From Terana coerulea (lineage: Eukaryota > Basidiomycota > Agaricomycetes > Polyporales > Phanerochaetaceae), in NCBI GenBank assembly GCA_024811115.1, contig JAKOGH010000087.1:1-13004 (forward strand): a stretch of DNA of 13,004 bases, in the 5' to 3' direction. Position 1 is the first letter of the stretch; each line of letters begins with the position of its first letter. The position numbers and the translations under genes are program-made. The notes under the pieces were generated by a model. The model was not told where the DNA came from, did no database searches, and saw only the letters and a list, made by a program, of their open reading frames with translations. This document shows positions 1 through 9,120 of this stretch, in pieces.

Positions 1-315
1 AAGTCACTTCAGCATAGAATTTGCTGCCGATGCGTCTTCGTGCGCCCAATCATCCATGACAGTATGACAATGAAACCTTTTAGGGCATCAACGTCTTGAG
101 AAGGGGGTCGATCCCTCGTAGCCGAAACATACTGGTTGACCAATGACGCCATGTCAAAAAATACTATACACAGGACATTGAATAATATAGAATATACAAT
201 ACTTATCCATACAATAGTCTTCAACAAGAGTGATACTAGCCTACCCATCGTCGTAAAGCGAGAACAGCAGTTCAAGCTTGGGATCGCTAATTGCACTTGT
301 ACTGAGCAGATAGCA

Positions 316-578
316 TCAAAGCCGGTTCTGGCGACATCTTCTACACGCCAGCATCTGGCATTCTGAGCACCACTATGAGACACCGCAACACAACATCAGC
401 ACCAACAGCGTGCGAAGCAAGAGCCCGCGAGACTCACGAAGAGATAAATAGGTAGATGGTCACTGCAGCTGTCGCACTTGCCGCCGCCACGCCTGTAGAG
501 CCACCGGCCGTGGTCGCATTCATGGTCGACCCGCAGCCTCTCCATCGTGTCGAGAATGAGTCTCGCCCTCGTGTCGAG
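316..578 (-). other. C-terminal Cys/His zinc module of RBR1, split by a phase-0 intron
   Basis: The RBR1 tail ends with HECDHGRW, then CDSC, then LPIYLF. A GTGAGT donor at 437 and a TAG acceptor at 373 define a 65-nt intron. The final exon (372-316) reads WCSECQMLACRRCRQNRL and a stop. The C/H spacing implies one or two zinc sites. This closing module is familiar from fungal RBR proteins (CxxC, then ACxRCRxNRL). Without the splice the frame would run on to an unrelated short tail ending at 396, so the intron is strongly supported. Confidence 0.8.
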
Positions 579-3036
579 CTCAAGAATGATTTCGCTGCGG
601 TCGACAGCAGGCTTTAGAGCGCGTCGGCGGATATGCACGTCGTGGCGCTTCTTCGAAGCAGCCTTATCCTCGCATTTCCCTTTCGTGTCTGCTAAGGGCA
701 ACCCCGAATAACTGACGGGGTCCACATGGAAAGTCTCTAGTAACGGAGTAAGGTCATCCGAGTCGGACCCAGGCCGGTGATGCTCAGCTCTGTAGGACGA
801 TGACGGTTGGAGTATGTCTTGCAGAGATGTTCCGTCCTCGTCCTCCGAGACCATACACGCGCCGAAGTCGTTGAAGCCCCGTCTCGTCTCAAGAGAGCCT
901 CGAAACGACGGATACCTCACCGGTTCCTTACCCTTCCCTTTGTCTATCGAGGTTAGACCTAGAGTATCCATCCTGAAATCTTCTAGAGTGGGTACCTCGT
1001 CGTCTGCATAGTCAACCCAGAGCCCGGGCATACCAACCATGTTGGGAAGATCCAAAGACGCAACGCGTATGTCTTCCAGCTCCGGAATGTCATCTTCTTC
1101 CTCGTCTCCGTCCCAAGTCGCGTGTGAGCTCCCTGAAGAGAAAGGTGACTGTATATCTTCCAGCGGCGGGATATCATCGTGATTGACATGCCATAAAGCC
1201 TCGTGAATATTACTGGAGGTTGACAGGCCAGCATCGACGGCTGAAGAAAAGTCTTCCAAGGGAGGAATATCCTCGTCATCTTCTCCAATAATGCGCGGAT
1301 TGACTATCTGTTGGTACGAGAGGGGCGAACTGAGTGGCGACCCTGTCAGGGCCGAGGTAGATGCAGAGGCATGCGGAGAAGACACAGTCCTCTCTGCGGA
1401 AAATCGAGGTGGAAGCGCTGGATACAGCTTCGCCCATCTAGGATGCAATCTGGGCGGCGCTGTTGATGGAGAGGGCGAGTCCGTTGGTGTTTGCGGTGAG
1501 TGATACCGGGCCTTCATGGTAGCTGGGGCCTCTCTTGCAGAGAGCGTAGTGCGAGGACGAGATGGACCTGGTACAGGAGCCGGAACACCCACCTCGGCCG
1601 ATGCTCGTGCACGTAGGGTATGTCGCCGAGACATAACATGCATAACAGCCTGCGCTTGTTCTCTCTGTTGCTCAGACTGTTGGAGTAGCACTGGAACGCG
1701 GCGGTTCTGGTCAGCGGTTCTGGTCATGCCGTTCCGCCATGCAGGTAGTTGAGGCGCGCGAAGCTGTTGCGCGTCGACGCGCGCCTCTGCGGCGCGCAGC
1801 AGCCTATTCTCGTCCCACTGCGGACACTTGCACGACTTCCACTTCGCGCGGCAGAGGTAGCAGAACTGTGTTTTGCAGCGACAGGTCATGTGGTAGCATC
1901 CCATGTTGAGCTCGATTAGCGTCTCGCAGCCCGGACACCGCACCCAGCCTTCTTGCTCTCCGAGAGCCAGCACCTTCCGCTCCTGAGCGTCCGGCGTGCA
2001 TATATGCGATGTCCCACGCTCAACTTTGGTCTTGCAACACGAGCATGTGAGAGCTGTACAACCCGGGGCAGGACATGATTGAATAGTGTTGCTCAAGAAA
2101 AAGGATTTGGATGTTTGAGGACAGATGAAGCGACCACATGTTGGTTCGGAGCAGTAGACGCGCTTCAGTGTGCCGAATTCTTTAGACTTTTCTTGGAAGA
2201 GGACGAGGAGGTAGGATGATAGGTGCGGGAGAACGGAAGAGAGGGGAATTTCTCGGCGACAGCATCGGGGCGGGAAAAGGGTCTCATCTCGAGTTGAGGC
2301 TTCAAAAGGGAGAGAATGCAGGCTTTGTCGTAATGATGTCCACAAGGGGTACGAATTGCAATACCATGGATAGGATCTTGACATATGATGCAAGTATGAC
2401 CGGTAGATCTACAAAGTCTCCACATATTACTGGGTATATGCGGTCGAACGGAGCCGCATTCACGTACCTTGCAGATGAGGCCTCACCAGAGACTTTTGTC
2501 GTCGGCCTTTGGCCTACCAGCGGTGCACTGAACAGGGATAACACGGGCTTCATAAACGCCGATAACCAGCCCGTAGATGCATCTTCACGAGCATGATTCA
2601 CAGGAGTCGGATTGCTGCACATATAAGCGTGAGGTTGTGATCATGTAGTACTAAAGCTAGGCACGTACACTGGATGCATTCCTGTTCTTATCTCGTGAGT
2701 TTCAGGTGCACGTCGGACTCCCGCAATCGCATTCAAGGGTCTGCTCAGGTGAGTAAATGTGGATGGCAGTTGTACGCGCCACGTACCGCCAAGCACTCCG
2801 TTCAGCTAACCCAGCCCCTAACTGCTCTGCAAGTGCTCTGTCCGCATGAAATGTCTCCAGGGCTTCAACTTCAAGAATTGACAATCGTATCGCAAGTTGT
2901 TCGTCGGTCATGCCGCTACGAGCTGGAAGTCCTGAAGTGTCGTTGGAATTGTTGAGCAGGTCCAACTCTACGTCTGCTAGGACGTCTCGCACCGTACCGC
3001 TTCCCCGGATCGTGAGGGACCAGCTACAGCAGACAT
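316..3036 (-). CDS. RBR1: RBR-type E3 ubiquitin ligase, with two apparent -1 frame breaks
   Basis: RBR ligases take ubiquitin from an E2 onto a RING2 cysteine and pass it to a substrate. Proposed exons on the minus strand: 3036-2787, 2614-2468, 2408-438, 372-316; joins are in phase and total about 800 aa. RING1 is at about 2392-2259 (CIIC, CGHHYDKAC, PPRCC), BRcat at about 2165-2010 (YCSEPTCGRFIC, CPAPGC, LTCSCC) and RING2 at about 1940-1822 (CPGC, MGCYHMTCRC, FCYLC, CKC). The Cys of MGCYHM is in the usual catalytic position. The long tail is acidic and repetitive; the last exon completes a Cys-rich C-terminal module ending CRRCRQNRL. The N-terminal exon (DEQLAIRL, EVEALETF) resembles leader regions of fungal RBR proteins. 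Breaks: one base missing at a T4 run (2304-2307) inside RING1, and one near 2988-3000 after the start MSAVAGPSR. The family call is secure; whether the gene is functional is open. Confidence 0.85.
727..1285 (-). repeat. Six degenerate acidic motifs (DDIPPLED-type) in the RBR1 tail
   Basis: Reading along the protein: DEDIPPLEDF (about 1285-1248), HDDIPPLEDI (1185-1149), DDIPELEDI (1108-1068), DDEVPTLEDF (1008-969), DEDGTSLQDI (849-811), SDDLTPLLETF (768-727). Spacing is about 80-160 nt and the linkers are unrelated, so this is a repeated short linear motif rather than a folded tandem repeat. Conservation falls towards the C-terminus. Function is not known to me; a hydrophobic core inside acidic residues suggests a peptide docking site. 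Confidence 0.75.
2409..2467 (-). other. Intron before RING1 of RBR1
   Basis: GTACGTG donor after GCA AG and TTTGTAG acceptor before A TCT ACC. It joins the leader exon (start of reading at MKPVLSLF) to RING1 as ...SSAR-STGHTCIIC. RBR2 has the equivalent intron at 7463-7521 with the same donor, acceptor and phase. Confidence 0.75.
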
Positions 3037-3111
3037 GCTGGCGACAACCAGGAGCAGAGAAGGATGGCCGTCTGCAACGATCTTCGTACAATCCTCACCA
3101 CGCCCGCGACT

Positions 3112-3155
3112 ACCCACGTGTTCGGGTATTAGGGTTCAATCACGGCTCCCGACAA
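3112..3155 (-). promoter_or_regulatory. Conserved promoter block with CACGTG upstream of RBR1
   Basis: A CACGTG palindrome at 3115-3120 lies about 80 bp upstream of the proposed RBR1 ATG. It is followed by CGGGTAT, GGTTCAAT and CGGCTCCCGA. The same order of elements occurs upstream of RBR2 at 8176-8220. CACGTG is a classic bHLH-factor site in fungi; actual binding is inference. Confidence 0.45.
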
Positions 3156-3424
3156 CCTCGGACGTCCAGGTCACCGCGGAGCATTTTATTTTGGGTTTTA
3201 TGGCAGCTCCTGAAAGAACGTGTTAGATAATACAAATAAAATGCAACATGCATACACCGAAATGACTGACTGTTGGCTTCAAAAATGAGAGTCGTTGATC
3301 ACGACTCGGACATCGGCTCATTTCTGCGAGCTTCAGGTCACGAAAGAGCTCGGCCAGGAGAGTTTGAGGGCTTTGGAGTTTCATATTCTCGCTTCAATAG
3401 TGCGTATGTGGCCTGTTGAACGTA

Positions 3425-3600
3425 GTAGAGTCGTTGAGCAGGCTGCCGAGTGTAAGCCACGTATCGTAGGGGTTCAAAGCAGTTGTCGAACCACACGACC
3501 TTCCAATTCCGCTCAGTGTCGGTGATTGCCGGCATGTTTTGGCGTCTATTGTGTTGCTCCAGTCCAGGGCGCTTGACAGCGTGCTTCAACTTGGCCCGTA
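3425..3600 (-). repeat. Dispersed repeat, copy 1
   Basis: On the plus strand 3509-3536 (AATTCCGCTCAGTGTCGGTG...) matches 10109-10136 with two or three differences, and 3470-3505 (TTCAAAGCAGTTGTCGAACC...) matches 8502-8535. On the minus strand, copies 1 and 3 share the peptides PAITDxxRNW and QRLxYVQ in one frame. This looks like an old interspersed element or gene fragment. I cannot assign it to a transposon family and see no terminal repeats. Confidence 0.5.
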
Positions 3601-4088
3601 AGTACGCTCTTAGACGATCACAGGCGGGCTAAGGGTCTATGTTGCGCAAGTGCTGCAACCATAGTGCTTTGATATGTAGCCGCGGCAATCGAGCGGGCAA
3701 TCTTCACGATGGCCCGCACCATTTTGTCAGACTGAGGTGACATTTTTCAAGAAGAGATGGGTCAGTGCGTTTTCTGTCCGCGCCTGTTCCAAAAAGGTGC
3801 GCTCTGACCTAGACTTCAGATGTATTCATCAGAGCTGCATTGGTACAATCTGCATCTATTAAAGTCTGCGCAGCGTAATCAGAGAACAGAACCCATGGTA
3901 ACACGAATAATCATCCACCATGGTCCATGCATCGCGGAGCCTCGGAGGCACTGCTCGCTGCCATTCTGTGCTGTCCAGCAACCACCCCCAGTTTATAGGT
4001 TTCTCAACGCGACCTCCATTGGTACGTTCAAGACTCGAGTAGTACTTATCTGTCTCTCGCTCATACTTTGACAGCGTGTTATCTCATA

Positions 4089-5771
4089 ATGAGCACTCTC
4101 ACTACCCTCGCAACGCAAGAGTAAGTCGACCTTGCTTGCGGCTCACCGTGCTACCTGTGACTCCTGCTTGTTAGCCTCATTTACAACTACCTATCGTTCG
4201 TCGGGGTCGGTACGTGTTGCACTAATAACACTGATAGTGTTGGTACGCTGATTAAGATAACTTCTGCAGTTATGTGCTACGACCACATCGTTACCGCCGG
4301 CGATGAATATCGGTATGTATGGAAGAAATCACGCACAAGTGCCGGCATCCTGTTTCTTATCAATAGGTACTCGGGCTTATTCCTAGTGAGTTCATCAAGC
4401 CTCAACCTCAACAGTGCTAATTTTTTCAGACTGCGTACACTGTATATAGGATCATCTCGTACAATGAAATGCAGATGAGCCCAAGGCTATCGGGATATCG
4501 TGACATTGACTTACATGTGCTTTAGAGGTGCGAAATATCTACGACATTTATCGGTCAGCTACGCTAACATGTATGTACCTCTATAGTTGCCGGAAGTTCA
4601 ACACCTTGCGTGATTCATTATCATCATTCGTTTGGATGGTCATTCTTGGTACGCCTGTCCATCGCTTTCACCGTCTGCCTTCTGCTCATGTCTAAACGCG
4701 CTGTTCTACAGTTATCCAAAGTCTTAGAACGTATGCGTTGTATCTGCGAGATACACGTGTGGGTATCTTTCTCGCCAGCGTGGTCGGTACTCTGGCGGCT
4801 GCATCTATCGTAAGTTAGTATCACATTGAATTTAATTCTATAGCTACAAAACTATCTTACAGTGGCTAGGGTCTCGTCGCAGTTCAGTCGCGGTCTCTGT
4901 TATTTATGGATGCCACCTCACACCATCCTCAAATATAGAGTGGGTAAACTCGACAGTTATTATCTGGTCGACATCTGACAATACCACATACTTCAATAAC
5001 GCTGTGGAATAGGGCTTCCTGTGAGTGCTAATCTCATAACTTTTAGCACATCACGTGCTCAAATACATGCATTCCTGTGGACTTTTCAGACTCAGCGGCA
5101 GCATGTGCCGCCACCCTGTGTTTGAACTCGTTTTGTTCGCTCACTGCCATTAAGGCTCACGAAGATGGCTCGCGGTCTGGGGTCATCGGGAACGACCTGA
5201 CAAGATTGATGCTACGTGACGGTACGTTAGTCTATGGTAGCGCGATTCACGCTTATCTGCATTTGTTACAGGCGCGGCCTACATTGCGTGAGCCCTGTTA
5301 TGCGCTGTCCGCCTTACAGCCGAAATGCTGATTTGACGTTGTAAGGGCGATGGCCTGCGCACACTCTCTCAACTGTTTTGCCTTCTACGTAGGTCAACCG
5401 TTCCATCGTCCTAGCCCTTATTTCCTGAACTGATTCTGACCTCTTAGGTGCTACCGGTATGGCAATCTCATCGGTAACGTGCGTGTTGTGCTGGCTACTC
5501 AACGTCTTTCTCCGGTCATCCAGCCAGCGCTGAAGGGAGCGCTTCTCGCCACTATGGAAAGGTGTGTCACACAGCACAACCAGCACTCTGCATCTTCGTG
5601 CTGATCCACCTCCGAAGCCTATCCTGTACCTTGACTTCCAGGCTCCTGCTCAGCCTTCACAAGCGCGCAGCAGTACTGGAACGCGGCTCCTTCTCACCAA
5701 CTCAGCTGAACGACGTCTGGTCCAGTCGTCTAGGTATAGAATTCGCCGTCGACGCACCTTCCCGTCTCTGA
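4089..5771 (+). CDS. DUF6533-type multi-pass membrane protein (13 exons, 295 aa)
   Basis: Exons: 4089-4120, 4175-4209, 4270-4385, 4430-4458, 4587-4648, 4712-4809, 4863-4943, 5047-5221, 5272-5287, 5346-5388, 5448-5456, 5524-5561, 5618-5771. All are GT-AG and the joined frame stays open for 295 codons. The N-terminal DUF6533 signature is seen as YDHIVTAGDEYRYVW (residues 26-40) and LFLINRY (50-56). Family landmarks follow in order: a Cys near 72, LRTYALY (96-102), YGCH (139-142), SLTAIK in a hydrophobic segment, LRDG (207-210), AAYIAAMACAHSLNCFAFY (211-229), LKGALL, and LTSRLLLSLHKRA near the C-terminus. These basidiomycete proteins are integral membrane proteins with several helices and unknown function. 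The start has no in-frame ATG closer than 4089. Intron 4 (4459-4586, 128 nt) and intron 7 (4944-5046) are longer and less certain. The gene runs opposite to the flanking RBR genes. No frame break is needed. Confidence 0.75.
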
Positions 5772-6175
5772 GCTTCTACAACAGTGTGACGATCGGAACT
5801 TCTTAGAACGTCATAATTTCGTGCAGGCGGTAATGGACTCTTCAAGCTTGGAGCAGTATCTTACGTACTTACCACAAGCACCATGCGGAAAACGCTGTAC
5901 AGGAGATGGCGGATGTTATACAATATGCGATATTTATTTATACTATGTTCCTTTATGAGAGTGACGCCTGCTCATGTACTATTTCTGTGGGACAGCCCTG
6001 CGCTGCGCGTTCACAAATGACATGGTTGAAGCTGAAGCGCTGAAGGCTCAGCGGCGTTCACGAAGACATCCTCTACAGATACATTGGGGGCGGGGCGGTC
6101 GAGTTCGAACATAGATGTGGGCAACAATCTAGCATTGTAGGTTGCGGATGACGGGGATACGGCTTTCGTGGCTGT
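5772..6175. other. Intergenic, convergent 3' ends; possible remnant of the RBR2 tail
   Basis: The DUF6533-type gene (plus) and RBR2 (minus) converge here. On the minus strand the RBR2 frame stays open for about 50 codons past the TGA at 6178-6176, as far as about 6017. It could be a tail extension behind a premature stop. I cannot find the HxCDH...CRRC module of RBR1 here. Nothing else is recognised. Confidence 0.4.
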
Positions 6176-8166
6176 TCAACCTTCAGTTTTCTCATTTGAG
6201 ACACTATCGGTGCTGGGGCTATCGAGCTGCCATCTTGTCCTAAGGGGTTCCGGAAGCGGCGGATGCCTCATAGGTTCCTTACCCTTCCCTTTCAATGTTA
6301 AGGTCGTCTGACAAGGGGTAACCACCCTGCAGTCACCAAAAGTAGGTGTCTCGCCGTCTGTATCATTCATCTTGAGCCTGTGCACAGCAACCGTGCTGGA
6401 AAGAGACGAAGGCGTGACACGTGTGTCTTCGAGTCCTGGTGTGACGGCTTCATTCTCTCGCGGGTCCGTATCCCAGGTTGCATGAGAGGTGGGGATAAGG
6501 CGGCAGACCGCATCTCCTTCAGTCTCAAGACGTTGCCGAGATAGGAATGCCTTGCTATTGGTAAAGAGGGAGCATGGGGGCAGGTTGATGGACCGGCACT
6601 GGCGGTTAAGGGGAAGCGTGCCTGGGGAGGAATATCTTGGTCGTAGTCTCCGCGGGCGAACTGCTTTACGACTCTACAATGGCTAGCAACCTGCGGTGCT
6701 GGTGCTGGTGTTGCGGGCTGCCGAGTCGCGACGGCCTGCACTTGCTCCCTGGGTAGTTCAGGCTGCTCAAGAGGAGCCTGTATCCGTCGGTTGCGGTTCG
6801 CGAACATGGCCCGCAAGTTTCGCCTCGGCGGCGCAAGAGGCTCGAGCTGGCGTACCGGCCGGTTCTCGTCCCACTGCGAACACTTGCACGACTTCCACTT
6901 CGCGCTGCAGCGGTAGCAGAACTCCGTCTTGCAGCGGCACATCATGTGGTAGCACCCCGTGTTGAGCTCGACCAGGGTCGCACAGCCGGGACACCGTGCC
7001 CAACCCTCACGCACCCCGAGAGCCAGCAAGTCCCGCTCCAACGCGTCTGGTACGCATATATGCGGGCTGCCACGCTTGGCTCCGGCCTTGCAGTGCGAGC
7101 ACGTAAGCATCGTGCAGCTCGGGGAAGGACACTGAACCGTCTTGGGAGAGAAGAAAAACTTGGCTGTCTGGGTGCAGATGAAGCGACCGCACACAGGGTC
7201 GGAGCAGTAGACGCGTTTCAATGTGCCGAATTCTTTGAATTTATCCTGCAACAGGAGGAGAAGAGCTGGTGACAGGTATTGGCGTATGTAGGACAGGGGA
7301 ATTTTCCGACGACAGCATTTCGGTGGGAAGAGGGTTTCGTCTCGTGTTGAAGACTCAACGAGGGATAGGAGGCAGGCTTTATCGTAATGATGCCCGCAAG
7401 GAGTACGAATTGCGATATCATCGATGGTATCTTGACATACAATGCAACTATGACTGGTAGATCTACGAAGCGGCCAAATGGGTTTGGGTAAATATGGTTA
7501 GACAGAGTTGTATCCACGTACCTTGTAGCTGAAGCATTACCAGAGACTTCTGTTCTCGACCTTGCCCCCGATAGTTGTGTGCTGAAGTAGGATAGAATAG
7601 GCTTCATGTGAGAGGATGATAAGCAGGGGTGCCTTCTCTCGAGTGTTATTGACGGCAGACTGCAGTTAAATTGCTATTACAAACAGATGTCAGCTGATCA
7701 GCATACAGCGAAGTTTGGCACATACATGGGATACACTGTGCTTATCGTCTGCTGAGCTCTAAGCGTACGGCTCACTTGCTGTTTGCAGATACACGCCTAC
7801 TAAGGATGAGTACGGATGTGTGGCCGCTGTAGCAACTATATGCGGTACATACGTACTACCAAATCCTTCACTCTTCTGTCGCACCCCAGCCGCTGTGCCA
7901 CTAAGCGCTACTGCGTGAATGTATCTCTCCGATACCTTGACTTCGGCGATAGCAAGCCGTATTGCAGGTTGTTTGTGGGACACGCCAGTGGAAACTGAGA
8001 CTGAAGTGTCCTCGTTCAGCTTGTCGAGCACGTCCGAGTTAAGTGCGACGTCTGCTGCGGCCTCGCAGAATACACATGGTATCCACGAGGGGACTATTGG
8101 AGCATAAATGACACTCACGAGCAGGAAACGGCAATCCTGTGTAAGGGTCGCCGCAATTATGCCCAC
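6176..8166 (-). pseudogene. RBR2: RBR-type E3 ligase paralogue with broken, truncated tail
   Basis: Proposed exons: about 8166-7853 (5' limit unknown), 7659-7522, 7462-6176. Donor, acceptor and phase match RBR1 at both introns. RING1 is intact at about 7445-7311 (CIVC, CGHHYDKAC, PPKCC). BRcat is at about 7222-7060 (YCSDPVCGRFIC, CPSPSC, LTCSHC) and RING2 at about 6994-6881 (CPGC, TGCYHMMCRC, FCYRC, CKC) with the usual catalytic Cys. The tail is shorter than in RBR1. Its frame changes by -1 between about 6520 and 6600, after which it again resembles RBR1 (SHATW, GLEDTRV, KGKGKEPMR). It stops at 6176 without the C-terminal zinc module. No convincing ATG was found for the 5' exon, which aligns to the RBR1 leader (AIRLAIAEVKV versus AIRLSILEVEA). 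It may be a decaying duplicate, or a gene with one sequencing error and a shorter tail. Confidence 0.75.
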
Positions 8167-8175
8167 GGCTTAATA

Positions 8176-8220
8176 GGCCACGTGCGCCGGTATCTGAGTT
8201 CAGTTGCGGTGGGCGCCCCG
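8176..8220 (-). promoter_or_regulatory. Conserved promoter block with CACGTG upstream of RBR2
   Basis: CACGTG at 8179-8184 is followed by CCGGTAT, GAGTTCAGTTGCGG and GCGCCCCGA, matching the block upstream of RBR1 at 3112-3155. It survives in two copies whose surrounding non-coding DNA has otherwise diverged. That favours a functional promoter element over chance, but it may simply mark the duplication boundary. Confidence 0.45.
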
Positions 8221-8250
8221 ATAATCATATTTTTGAGAGTACGTGAAAGA

Positions 8251-8483
8251 CTTTTATCAGCTTTGGAAGGAGAAAGCTCCCGATAAAGCAACTATAATAC
8301 GAAGGTCCCACTGGGAGCAGAGATAAAAAATTTAAAAGCGGAGCAAAGACGATTATAGATTGCTCCGGCAGCAACTTTGAGTCACGTGGAAGCCCAGCGC
8401 AACCATAATCAAGCATAGAAAGGTTGCACTCACCATGAGAGAGTAAAGAAACTCTCCTATCACTGCTGTTCGCAAAGCAGCAG
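8251..8483. ncRNA. Cluster of five short inverted repeats (candidate structured RNA or element)
   Basis: Perfect or near-perfect stems: CTTTTATC-AGCTTT (8251-8264) with AAAGCT and GATAAAG (8273-8288); TCCCA-C-TGGGA (8306-8316); CGGAGCAA (8339-8346) with TTGCTCCG (8360-8367); GAGAGT (8439-8444) with ACTCTC (8451-8456); CTGCTG (8463-8468) with CAGCAG (8478-8483). I do not recognise a snRNA, tRNA, hammerhead or snoRNA motif set. The strand is undetermined and the RNA assignment is only a hypothesis. Confidence 0.25.
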
Positions 8484-8489
8484 GAAGAG

Positions 8490-8700
8490 GACGCCATGGA
8501 TGTTCAAAGCAAGTTGGCGAACCACACCACCTTCATCGAAAGGAATCCCGGCGGCTCCTACCGATTACGCCAATTTGCAAGTTAGACGCTCAATTTCCGT
8601 ATTCGGAGAGGCTTCCGATCTGCCCGTAAGACGCTTGCACGGATTCTACTCCTTGGACCGATTCTACCACTTGTAACATTCCTGAAGGAGTTATGGTGAG
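8490..8700. repeat. Dispersed repeat, copy 2
   Basis: 8502-8535 matches 3470-3505 (TTCAAAGCAAGTTGGCGAAC versus TTCAAAGCAGTTGTCGAACC, then CACACCACCTTC versus CACACGACCTTC). 8630-8675 shares GACGCTTGCACG and CGATTCTACCACT with 10020-10060. Copies are patchy and rearranged relative to each other, as expected of old repetitive DNA. Confidence 0.45.
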
Positions 8701-9120
8701 TTACAACCTGCTTGCGTCTTTCTCATGAAAGGCTGGAACTCTTTCAGCACCCATTTTTATCATTTCTCACGTCCGGCGCCGGCGGCTGACAGAAACTCTG
8801 GTGAGTACCTCAGCGCAACCTGAATGCCGTCCTAGTCAACCTACGTTCAGTAAGTTACAGTCTTTTTGCCTGCTCTAACGAAACTTGAAGGCACTACAAA
8901 AAGTACCTATAGCTCGAACGGTGAGTACACGGTTTCTTAGCAATATTGTTTGACATCACGCTCTTTGTCTTTGGCGCCGTAGACATATCCCCCGACCTCG
9001 CCCGCCTCTGCGCTCGCCAGCACCGGGATACAGTACGGGAATCCTTATGAAGGCTTACACCACTGTTGAAGCGCCGCGATCTGAATCTCACATGGACGGC
9101 CCACAACAGGAGCTCGGAGT
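8690..9120 (+). other. Possible small multi-exon gene, not recognised
   Basis: Three GTGAGT donors at about 8697, 8801 and 8920 are each followed within 50-80 nt by a YAG acceptor. Joining the exon that starts after TTTCAG near 8750 to GCACTAC... (about 8892-8921) and to ACATATCC... (about 8982) keeps one frame open through two phase-1 introns to a stop near 9050. The resulting short peptide resembles nothing I know. GTGAGT spacing alone is weak evidence. Confidence 0.2.

Larger units (their letters stand above)
3041..4088. other. Intergenic region between the divergent RBR1 and DUF6533-type genes
   Basis: This stretch lies between two divergently transcribed genes and should hold both promoters. 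It contains the CACGTG block (3112-3155) and a dispersed repeat copy (about 3338-3600). I recognise no protein gene elsewhere in it; short open frames here lack family resemblance and splice structure. Confidence 0.5.

Noticed and set aside
9..383. Minus-strand open frame of 124 codons at the left edge
   Set aside because: It overlaps the RBR1 last exon in another frame and continues into its 3' flank; the hydrophobic run looks like AT-rich UTR, with no family resemblance.
5120..5170. Possible frameshift in the membrane-protein gene (FELVLF in one frame, LTAIK in another)
   Set aside because: The LTAIK frame alone gives a family-like stretch and joins in phase to both neighbouring exons, so no frameshift is needed.
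6095..6125. B-box-like GAGTTCGAAC suggesting a tRNA
   Set aside because: No matching A box, acceptor stem or cloverleaf could be built around it.
8225..8497. Minus-strand open frame of 90 codons across the hairpin cluster
   Set aside because: It coincides with the inverted repeats and has no family resemblance; openness seems to be chance in AT-rich sequence.
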